DNA of 64,000 bases, taken from the NCBI RefSeq assembly GCF_954871325.1, contig NC_088775.1:13245561-13309560 (forward strand), written 5' to 3'. This DNA is from Gordionus sp. m RMFG-2023 (lineage: Eukaryota; Nematomorpha; Gordioida; Chordodea; Parachordodidae). Positions 47,234 through 56,600 of this stretch are shown piece after piece. The translations under genes were made by a program, and so were the position numbers. The first letter of the stretch is position 1, and every line of letters begins with the position of its first letter. The notes below the pieces were generated by a model, which saw nothing but the letters and a program-made list of their open reading frames with translations, ran no database searches and was not told the DNA's origin.

Positions 47234-48659
47234 TTAGCTTTCACCTTTTCTGGTGGTAAGCTCCTTCAACATCTCTCTCCACTTTATGTTATTCATACAA
47301 TCTCTTTTATCTATTTTATACTTCTTTATATTGGCTCTAACTTTATGGCCCCATTGAAGTTTTGGCCTTCCTCTTTTACGTTTGCCCATCACTTCCAAAC
47401 TTTCAACTTTATTTCCTATGTAGTTCATAGGCCTTCTCATTGTGTGCCCATACCACCTAAGTCTGTTTACCATTAACTTAGTCTTAATGGGCACTAACTT
47501 TAAACTATTTAGTATTCTTGTACTGCGCACCTTATCCTTTCTTATTACCCCAGCAATCATCCTCAGCATTCTCATCTCCATAGTTTGTAGACTTCTCTCG
47601 TCTGATTCTTTGGTTGGCCATGTTTCCGAACTATATAGAATAGTTGGTTGTACTATGGAACTGTAGATTTTTCCCTTTAATTTGTGTGGGATTCTTTTGT
47701 CAAATAGCACTCCAGATAAAGATCTCCACTTTAACCACCCTTGATTAATTCTTTATCTCTTTTTCTATTGTGCCGTTTGTTTGTATAGTGGAGCCCAAAT
47801 ATTTGCAGCTTTTAATTGCGGATATCTGCCAATCATTTATATCAATACTCTCCGTTTCATCTCCTCCTATCACCATATACTCCGTCTTTTCTCTATTTAC
47901 TTTTAATCCGTGCGTTTCTAGGATATTTATCCAATTCACTAACCTTTCTTTCATTTCATCCTTGGATTCGGCAAGTATCACAATATCATCTGCAAATATC
48001 ATATTCCACGGGACTATTTGAGGTATAGACTGTGCTAATACATCTATTACTGTAATGAAGAGAAGTGGGCTGAGAGCCGACCCTTGATGAACTCCTTCGG
48101 CTATTGTGAAGCCTGCTGAAGTACCTGTTGTGCTACGGACCATTGTTGTATGTCACATATACATATCCTGTATTATTCTTATATATTTTTCGGGAACTTT
48201 TTTGTGGCGTAGCGCCCACCAGATAAGTTTTCTTGGGATTCTATCGAAGGCCTTCTCTAGATCGAGAAAGACCATGTGTAGCTTTTTGTTCTTTTCTCTG
48301 TATTTTTCACTCATTTGCCTAATTGCATGGATAGCATCGGTTGTTGATCTTCCAGGCATAAAGCCAAACTGTGTCTCTCCTATTTCGATTATATCTCTTA
48401 ATCTTTTTTCTATTATTTTTTCGTATAGTTTTAGACAGTGTGACATTAGTTTTATGCCCCTGTAATTTTGACAATTGTGTGGATCCCCTTTATTTTTGAA
48501 GATAGGAACTAGATAGCTCTTCCTCCATTTTTGGGGAACCTCTTCATTTCCAAATATTTTATTGTACAGATTTGTGAGGAGATGTATTCCATCATCTCCT
48601 AGTGCTTTAAGGCTTTCTATTGGAATATCGTCTGGACCCCTAGCTTTGTTGTTTTTCAT
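47234..48659 (-). pseudogene. LINE-1 reverse transcriptase and C-terminal domain
   Basis: 48659-48153: KARGPDDIPIESLK, YRGIKLMSHCLKLYEKIIEK, TQFGFMPGRSTTDAI and LDLEKAFDRIPRKLIWW. An in-frame TGA at about 48151 follows DMYM, probably a decayed CGA codon. 48143-47745: VHQGSALSPLLF and the catalytic box FADDIVILAES (FADD instead of the common YADD). After a frameshift near 47750, 47710-47234: HKLKGKIYSSIVQPTILY, MEMRMLRMIAG, NRLRWYGHTMRR and GKRKRGRPKLQW, ending LTTRKGES-stop. All RT boxes are present. Function is lost through the stop and frameshifts. Confidence 0.93.
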
Positions 48660-50078
48660 ATGCTTGAAGGCATGTGATTATTTCTTGTTCCGTTATAGGT
48701 TGTACAAGGTTTTGACAAGGGGAGTGTTCATCGAGATGCAATATGTGGGAATTAAAGTTGAGAAGCTCCTGAAAATATTCTTTCAATCTATTTATTATTT
48801 CTTTTTCCTTTATTATCAATTTCCCATCTTTATTTTTGATTACTTTTGAAGCTCCGTTTATATCCCTAGAGTTCTTTTCTCTCTGTTTGGCTAATCTGTA
48901 TATTTTATTTTGCCCTTCTTTGGTATGTAGATCTTCGTACATGTCATCGTATGCCATAGATTTGGCCGCCACCGCCTTTGTAGCTAATCTCTTGGATTTT
49001 TTGTATCTTGACTTGTCATCTGCATTTTTGGATTTGTACCATATTTTATAAAGGGCTTTTTTCTCCTGTATAGTGGTTTGTACCTCTTGATTCCACCACC
49101 ATAGTTCTTTGTGTGATTTGTTGCCTCCTCTTGTCAAGCCTAGCATCGATTTTGCAGTGTCTATTAATCTGGATGAAAGGTCTGTCCAGATTTTTTCACT
49201 GACTTGTGAGCAATTTATTGTTTCAATGTTTGCATTGATTGCAAAGGCATCTGTCATTGTTTTTAATTTGCCCCATTTGATGCATGGTTCCAGTTTTATC
49301 TTATTTTGAGTGGATTTATTTGAGATTTGTAAATCCATGATTAGTAGCTTGTGTTGTGCGGCGATATCTTCTCCTGGGATGACTTTGCAGTCTATTACAT
49401 CTTTTAATCTTCTGCGAGAGATTAGCATGTAATCTATCTGTGTTTCCTAGTACCACTTTCATATGTTATTAAATGACTGTCTTTTTTCCTATAGTAGGTG
49501 TTGGTTAAGGCAAGGTCGAAGGCTTGCGCAAATTTCAGTACGTGCTCTCCTTCATCATTTCTTTCTCCGTATCCAAAACCACCATGATGCCTTTTGTAGA
49601 TATCTCTTGCTTTCCCCACATGCGCATTTAAGTCACCACCAATTATGACTAGGTCATCCTTAGGGATTTCCATTACAGCTTCATCAAGGATAGCTCTAAA
49701 GTCATCTTTCTCTTCTTCCTTGCAACCCGTTTGAGGAGCATATACTGATAGGATGTGTAGTATTGTTTGACCAATGCAGAGTTTTATCTTCATTAGTCTA
49801 TCAGAGATCCTGTTGACTTCTACTACTGAAGAGGTTAGGTCTTGGCTGAGGATGATGCCGACACCGTTCCTATTGCTAACAAGTCCATTATAGTACAATT
49901 TATACCCATCTCCAATCATCAAAGTTTTCTGTCCTTTCCATTTCGTCTCTTGTATACACGCTATATCAACTTTTCTCTTGTTCAACATTGATGCCAATTC
50001 TCTCGTCTTACCTTTAAGCGTCCCAATATTCAAACTTGCCAGTCTTTTCTTTGCTTTGACCTTTACTTTATTTTTCAC
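48640..50078 (-). pseudogene. LINE-1 APE endonuclease and linker
   Basis: 50078-49434 is an apurinic-endonuclease-like domain: LASLNIGTLKGKTRELASML, DIACIQETKWKG (catalytic Glu), ILSVYAPQTG, IIGGDLNAHVG (Asp and Asn), GYGERNDEGEHVLKF and LITYESGTR. A one-base shift after TYESGT breaks the frame. It resumes at 49428 (MLISRRRLKDVIDC), through EDIAAQHKLLIMDL and KELWWWNQEVQ, to EQEIITCLQA. A one-base shift at about 48655 then separates it from the RT. The annotated start is a GTG because no ATG lies upstream in frame; the true start is uncertain. Confidence 0.93.
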
Positions 50079-50282
50079 AGGATGGAGGTCTACACCCTGC
50101 GCGTCGCATGGAGGGAACGCCCTAGATTTTCATTTGTGTCCCATTTGTTTATTGGACAGGTATCCTTAGCACCCGGCTGTCCAGGCCTGTCGGTGACCGG
50201 GGTGTCATCTCTAAGCTCCGAAATTCATCATACCATATGTCTTTACACATCAGTCATCGAAGAAAAACTTGAAAGTTTTTAT

Positions 50283-50364
50283 GGTTCTTACCAGGATTGA
50301 ACCCGCGTCCTTGTTCATACTCGTGTTTCCAAGCCTACATCTTACCCATTAGGCCACCCCGGCG
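50283..50364 (-). other. tRNA-like sequence forming the LINE-1 5' end
   Basis: On the minus strand an A-box-like TGGCCTAATGGG (50356-50345) lies 10 nt from the element start and a B-box-like GGTTCAATCC (50303-50294) lies about 42 nt further on. Both fit the internal RNA polymerase III promoter of a tRNA gene. A TTGGAAA segment at the anticodon-loop position recalls tRNA-Ser(GGA), but the arms pair poorly and there is no proper acceptor stem. It is therefore a tRNA-derived promoter or SINE head, not a functional tRNA. It lies inside the target duplication, so it moved with the LINE. Confidence 0.75.
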
Positions 50365-50366
50365 AT

Positions 50367-50380
50367 AATCTTTAATATAT
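50367..50380 (+). repeat. 14-bp target duplication of LINE-1, right copy
   Basis: Perfect second copy of AATCTTTAATATAT. Confidence 0.93.
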
Positions 50381-50449
50381 AATATAAATAAAATGCAAAA
50401 AAATATATAATTTAAAAATATGATTATGATTTTTAAATTAATAATTTAG

Positions 50450-50723
50450 ACAAATTAGTGGAAGAGAAAGCGAAAGAATTTATAATTTCATCAATATTTA
50501 ATTGTATAAATAAATATTTTTCCATTTATAAAATTGTTAAATTATTTAGAAATGGTGGTACTACGAAGTCTTGTTTAATTAATTTAATTTTACTCATGAC
50601 CCTTTCGGCAGTATATGAGGTAGTAGGAACTTATCCTTATATTATGCCATGGCAATTATTAATTAAGCATTTGTATTTTTTTTTGGTTAATGTTTTTGGG
50701 CATATCTTGAAATTGGAAAAATA
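50450..50723 (+). pseudogene. Orphan open frame, possible exon of unknown gene
   Basis: After an acceptor-like TTAATAATTTAG (ending about 50449) the + strand is open for about 90 codons to TAA at 50721-50723. It reads KLVEEKAKEFIISSIFNC, then VKLFRNGGTTKSCLINLILL and VVGTYPYIMPWQLLIK. The composition is varied rather than repetitive, with a hydrophobic middle. No family recognised, no upstream exon found (LINE-1 sits immediately upstream), no ATG near the start. It may be the last exon of a host gene interrupted by LINE-1, a transposon remnant, or chance. Confidence 0.25.
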
Positions 50724-50880
50724 ATTTTATGCAAGAAATCTCGAATAACAACATAATTTGCTAAACATCGGCTAAATTTATTAAAATCTAATAAGGCCCC
50801 CCATTTATTATTTAATTTAATATGTAAACGGACAAGGTCGAGTCCGATATCATAAACCAGAAATCACTTGGTTATGGGTG

Positions 50881-51180
50881 TTAAGCGGAAAATAATTCCC
50901 CGGAAAAAAAACCGAAAAAAAATCCCCGGAAAAAAATCCCTTTTGGAAAATAATTCTCCAGAAAAAAAATCCCAGGAAAAAATATCCCCTGGAAGATAAT
51001 TCCCCGGAAAAAATAATCCTTGGGAAATAATTACTAGGAAAAATATTCCCCTGGAAAAAAAATCTCATAGAAAATAATTCCCCGGAAATAAATCATTTTT
51101 TAGATTTTAAATTAAATATGGGGGAAAATTAATCCCCGGATAAAAAAACCGGAAAAAATTCCCCGAATAATTTTTTAAAA
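50881..51180 (-). repeat. CCCCGGAAAA-type tandem array, left
   Basis: About 15 imperfect units of 14-20 bp with the core ATTCCCCGGAAAA or ATCCCCGGAAAAA. The reverse complement of this array fills 52980-53275. GGAAAATAATTCCCCGG is the best-conserved segment. Open frames here are translations of the repeat. Confidence 0.9.
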
Positions 51181-52564
51181 ATTATCAAAAAATAATCCCG
51201 ACACTAAAATAACGAAAATATTTCTAAAAAATTATGTTAGTATTTTCTGAACGTTGAGAGTATTTCTTTTTTAATTCCAAAAGGGCAATCTTTAAATGAG
51301 AATTGATAAATCGGTTGGTAGCTTTTATATTTTATAATTTAGTAGATAGCATAAAAAGAATAGATTTGTGACGATAGATTTTTATAGAAATATATGAAAA
51401 TTATGAAAGAGGTTTTACAATTTAAAATTGAAAAGGAAAATGTGAAAGCAAATTTTTCCCTAGAAAGAGAAAGGTTTAATCCACCTTTCATTTAGACTTG
51501 AATACCATATAGAGGGGGGGGGAGTTATTTCTAACACGCCACTAAGGTTAAAATATATATATAACATTAAAATGAATATTATGTCACTATTCTGTTCCGT
51601 TCGTTTATATCAGTTTGAATCCCGGACAAAAATAACATAATGGAAATTTTTTATGTTTAATACTATTGATTTTAAAAATTGTATCTGATTATAAATTTTC
51701 AAAAAAAGTATTGATCCTAATTACTGATTACAAAAGCTTATTTAATTCAAAGACTATTTCAAGTAATTAAACGCTACCAAAAAATATGGTGAATTCCATA
51801 TCAAATCAACCAAGGTTTCAACCCGACTCCCTTCAATTTTTCTTAAATTTTGTATACTGGTAATATATACTACAACTAAGAAAAAAATGAAATTTTACCT
51901 TCCAACACTGTTTACCCGCTAAGATAGGCCGTTTAAAGCGCGGAAAAATGGTACATTATTGACAAAATGCACCTCATTTATTTTCAAATATCTCGAGAAA
52001 TAATTATGTTAGAAAAATAATTTAAATTTTATTTTGTAGCTCAATAAAAGTTCTTTAAAATGACATAAAAATAAATATGATTGACATTTTATTAATATCG
52101 AAAACCGGATGTGTAAAACCGGAAATGGTCATAGAAAAAAAGGTATTTTTTTCAAAATTTCTTTTCTGTAGATAGATATCACACTGCTTTCTATTTGTAC
52201 AAAATCCTAGACAGGGATGAACATGGGTTTAGGAGTTATCACTCTTTATATGGCTAAAATTGAACAAATTTAACATTAATATCATCATATTTTAATTTAA
52301 TGAATAGTTATGAAATAATGTTAATTTAAAAATTATGTCTAAATGACAAGCCTTTACTTTTTTTATCTTTATCAAAATTTTTGAGAAGTGGCTGGAATAA
52401 TGAGCTTTGTTAACACTTTAGTTAAATTTTGTCTCGAAGTTACTTGACAAAATAATTCTAAACATATTTATAACTTTATTTGCCTCAAATTGCATTACAT
52501 ATAATACAATCAAAAATTTATAATTAAATATATCATATATTATAATCATCCAAGGAATTTTAAT
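51181..52564. other. Interior of the array-bounded element
   Basis: Mostly AT-rich with no readable gene. The 51780-51960 stretch is less AT-rich (minus strand: IEGSRVETLVDLIWNSP) and looks like decayed coding DNA of unknown family. A G tract lies at about 51517. Confidence 0.4.
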
Positions 52565-52865
52565 AAATTATGACTTTTGTTTTCGTCTAGAGGAATAAAA
52601 GCTTGGAACTTTGTGTTCCAGAAATTCTCTTTGCTTTCAAATATCTGCTTTCAAGATGACTTTCTATGTTCATATATTCATTATTGCTCACAAATATATA
52701 ATTTACCCCATAGATATTATTTCTTGCATAGTTAAATAAATCTATTGTTGTCAATATGTGATGTTCATATGGACTTTGCAAGCTTGCTCGGTTTAGTAAC
52801 GGCCCCCAAAATGTCGCATGGACTCTTATCTTGTGCGGTTTCAAAAAATGTCACTCAGCCTTATC
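52565..52865 (-). pseudogene. Transposon-type ORF remnant inside the array-bounded element
   Basis: Two minus-strand frames join over a frameshift near 52790: KSPCDILGAVTKPSKLA, then (in the frame of 52844-52587) NRASLQSPYEHHILT, NYARNNIYGVNYIFVSNNE and ESRYLKAKRISGTQSSKL. From memory the pattern SPCDGIGGxVKR-ASLQ-P-ILT, then GTRSxHxF, recurs in uncharacterised transposon-linked proteins of invertebrates; I cannot name the superfamily. It is the only coding trace between the two inverted arrays and so the best candidate for part of the element's own protein. Confidence 0.5.
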
Positions 52866-52979
52866 CCAAAATCATTTTCATGATTGTAGAGATTAATGAA
52901 ATCTTTTGTTTTTATATTGGTTACTGCTCCATCAGAAAAATAATAAATTTTAGCCACTCTATTAAATCTTTCTTTCAAA

Positions 52980-53275
52980 TTTTTTTTCCGGGGATATTTT
53001 TTCCTATATTGTTAATTTTATAAAAATAATTTAATATTTTATAGGATTTAAAAAATGGGGAATTATTTTCCGGGGAATTATTTTCTATGGGAATTTTTTT
53101 CCGGGGATTTTTTTTCCGGAGAATTATTTACCTGGGAATTATTTTCCGGGGAATTTATCTCCAGGGAATTATTTTCCTGGGGATTTTTTTTCCGGGGAGT
53201 AATCTTCCCGGGAATATTTTTCTCGGGGATTTTTTTTCCATGGAATTATTTTCCGGGGATTTTTTTTCCGGGATT
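52980..53275 (+). repeat. CCCCGGAAAA-type tandem array, right (inverted)
   Basis: The reverse complement of the 50.88-kb array: about 16 units with the core TTTTCCGGGGAATTATT or TTTTTTCCGGGGATT. Two long + strand open frames here (53055-53303, 53087-53425) merely translate the repeat (GNYFPGNYF-type and IFFRGFFFR-type periodicity) and are not genes. Confidence 0.9.
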
Positions 53276-53644
53276 GTTATGGATAGGTGTAGTAAAACAA
53301 TAAAAGAAATAAATTTTAAAAAAACCCCATTCAAATTTTTTAAAGCAGTTGCTTCGGACCCCCACCGTTATAGGGGCTACTGGATGATTGAGATCATCAG
53401 ATTCCGATATAATACTATGACATGAACTATGTTGACGCATATTAACAATTAAAATATTATGCTTTTAAAATATGAATGTAAATAATAATAAGTTGCACGA
53501 TTTATTTATTATTATTTTGTTTACCAAATATCATTCAAAATTTTTTAAAATTATACAAGCAATTATAAATTTACTTAAATCACATCATAAAACAATGAAT
53601 AACAATATTTTATTCATTATTTTCGAAATAAATTGATTTTTATA
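53276..53644. other. Spacer between array and phosphatase gene
   Basis: A GC-richer patch (53350-53420) shows no recognisable gene. This is the 3' flank of the minus-strand phosphatase gene; AATAAA-like strings exist (AAATAA clusters near 53480) but no specific polyadenylation site can be assigned. Confidence 0.4.
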
Positions 53645-56600
53645 TTATTTTTTAGAAAATCTGCCATATATATTAGTACTGTAAAGATCCTTACCATCTT
53701 CGTCGTAATATGACAATTTCAAGCGTTTACTTGGATACATGAAACTTAGCAAACCAAAGCCACCCTTTTCCCATTTTGTAAATATCTTTTTCTCATCGGT
53801 ATAAGGTTTTTTTTCGATGATTCGGGATCGCTTAGAACCAGCACCAAAAATTGCATACCTCATTCTCATGCCATCAATGTTTTTTTCTATATACTGCGTA
53901 AGGTTCATGGTAATAAAAGGTAAAAACAAGTTTTTAGTAGACTGCGAAAAAAAATTAATGAAATAAAAAGTTTTCTGGCCAAATATACTATAAAACCTCG
54001 TTGAACTTAAGAATTTATAGAAATTATAATATTTCTTCTATCTAAATTATGCTGTTATTTATTTCGGATTTGATCAGAAATTTCTAAAATTATTTAAAAT
54101 ACGAAGTAAAAATATGTATAACGATTTTTTTTAAAATAATAAGAACTTGTTTAGTTAAATAGCATCCTACATAAAAAATGTTATTTAATAATAATAACCT
54201 GTAAATCATGGTCATGCCCACTAATATACAATGTTACTCTATTATCTTTTAGCAACGGATTTAAAAATTGGAGAGAATTTGTAGCGCCATGATCACCGAA
54301 TGAATATATTGGATGATGTCCAGTCATGACTAAAAAATCTGCTTTGCTAAAAATAATTATTTATTTTGACTTTTAATAATCTTTGATTATTTATTGGATA
54401 TTTTCAACACATAGAAATTGTTAAAATACATTTATAATTAATTCTAAAATCATAATTTTTTATTTAATTTAATTTTGAAATTTATATTTAAAAATCTAAA
54501 TTCTAAATCTAGTTTTCAAAATAAAAGTGTCGACGATGGAGATTGAAATTGAAGATAATTTTGGAACAGATCATATCGACAAAGTAATTTCCCTGGAAAA
54601 TGATGATATGGAATATCCTTTTCATCAATTCGCAAAATATTTTAATCTCGATAAAAAAAATTAACACAGGGTATAAATTTTTTGTAAGATGTACCGGAAG
54701 GTAAACATGCTTGAAATTAACCACTAAACTATTTATAAATTTTATCAGAACATGCTTATTTCAATCCTTTCACATTTTAACCAATTTTGTGAGAAATTGG
54801 TCAATAGATAAAAAGGGTGGTAACTTGACCAGTTGGCAAACATGGCCATCCACTTATCCCCTACATAATTTTACTATCACTATTATAATTTTAGACTGAC
54901 TCTATCCAGTTCAACAACGCCACTTATTATGGATGATTTTTTTTGAAATAAATATACTAATGAAAATATTATAGGCGCTTAAAAAATCTAAAACATTTCA
55001 ATTGGTATGTTTACATATTATATATTGGAACTATTTGAGCGTATTCACAATTTAAGATGAAAATGTAAAGGATTTTAAAAGTATGTATATTCAATTTAAT
55101 ATGGCATTACGCGCAAGGCCATGCAAATGGGGGGTAGGGAGGGGGCTGGGCCAGCCGAAACTAAACAATTTTAGGAGCCGCCAAATTTTTTAATTTTAGA
55201 GGTCGCCAAATTTTATAATTTTGATCTTTAAATACAAACAAAACTGAAAATTATATATTAAAAAATTGAAAGAAATATTATCAAATCTTATTATTTAACA
55301 TCCTAAATATTTATTTTAGCCCCTAAAAAATATAATAATATTATGTATGGCTAGACCTGTGCGCCTCCGTGCCAATACACCGCCACCGGTGATTTTTGTC
55401 CACGCCGACGCCACTCCAAAAAGAATCGGCGCTCAACACGCCACCATTAAAATTTGGCGGTGTGGCGCCGTGATACATACTTTTTATTATAACTAATATT
55501 TATATATTATTTATGAATCATAATTAGGGGAAAAATAATATTAAATATATTTTAAATTATTAAAAAATGCGGTTTTTGATTTGTAACAAGATGATGTGTT
55601 ATTAGATAATTTATTGAAAAGGTATTGAAATATTATTATATATCTTATTATTTTAATTAATCCTATTCCTTAATCCTAACAAGATTCATTTTAGATAAGT
55701 TTTACAAAGGTTAGATTATATAATCTGTATTCTGATCTATATATTTATCCTTATTATTTCGTAATGAAATTAAAAATAACTTAATCGCAAAAGAATATGA
55801 AAGTCTTCCTCCCTTAAACATAATATGCTTAATAAATTTGATCATAGATTTACAATAACCTATCTTCAAGTAGTATTTTAAAATACACAAATTAGTTTTT
55901 TTATTCATTTCTCTTTGTTTTATTTTTTTACTTAGGTGTTAGGAGAAATTTTGGAACTTCGTTTTCAATCTAAAATATAGTAAATGAATATTTAAAGGAA
56001 AAAAAATTACTCCGGTGCAATTTTTATGTCAACACGCTACCTCTCTGTTGCCTTACACGAGTGAAGTGTGAAACCGCAGAAGTTGCTTCAAAATTTGATT
56101 ATCTTAAGATATTAGCTATTAAACATTGCTAATCACAAGAATCTGGAACAACAAGACTATTAACTAGTCTAGAAAACAAGACTATTAACTAGTCTAGAAA
56201 AAGATTGTTGATTGTTATTCATTATTTTCATATAATTTAGAGATTTTGAAAGATAATTCCTAAAATTTTAATATTAGCTAGAAAATTCCTGTGTTCTAGC
56301 TACGAGCACACACAGCGAGTGTGTATTTTCCATAGCTGGGCTCACTCTGAACTCTAAAAGATCATCATTATGTCCTATAAATTTAAATAAAATAATATTT
56401 ATACGTGATAAATAATAAATGGTTAAATTATAGTTATAATTTAATTCGAAACTTATATAATAAAGCATAAATTTTATTTCAAAAGTGTTTCCAATAAATT
56501 TAGAATTTTAATTAAAAAAATTAAGTTATAAAAACATGTTACGACACCATGCCGCCGTCGATTTTTGTGGCGGCCTCTAAATCGGCAACACCGCCAGCCG

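Larger units (their letters stand above)
47222..50366 (-). mobile_element. RTE-like LINE with tRNA-like 5' end (LINE-1)
   Basis: A 3145-bp insertion on the minus strand between perfect 14-bp duplications. It begins (50366) with a tRNA-like segment, continues with a leader of about 200 bp, one long endonuclease/RT reading frame broken by only three frameshifts and one nonsense codon, and ends in a short A tract (T run at 47222-47229 on the + strand). The protein type is the one often annotated as craniofacial development protein 2-like plus LINE ORF2; I place it near the RTE clade from memory of the motifs RGIKLMSHCLK and LDLEKAFDRIPR. The good reading frame and perfect duplication suggest a relatively recent insertion. 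Confidence 0.94.

Noticed and set aside
47228-50300. Multiple + strand open frames over the 47-50 kb interval
   Set aside because: Antisense shadows of the minus-strand LINE-1 endonuclease and reverse transcriptase.
50283-50364. Functional tRNA gene
   Set aside because: A and B boxes exist, but the stems pair poorly, there is no acceptor stem, and it lies inside the LINE target duplications.
53055-53425. Two overlapping + strand frames with periodic F/G/I residues
   Set aside because: They translate a DNA tandem repeat; the same array in inverse orientation lies at 50.88 kb.
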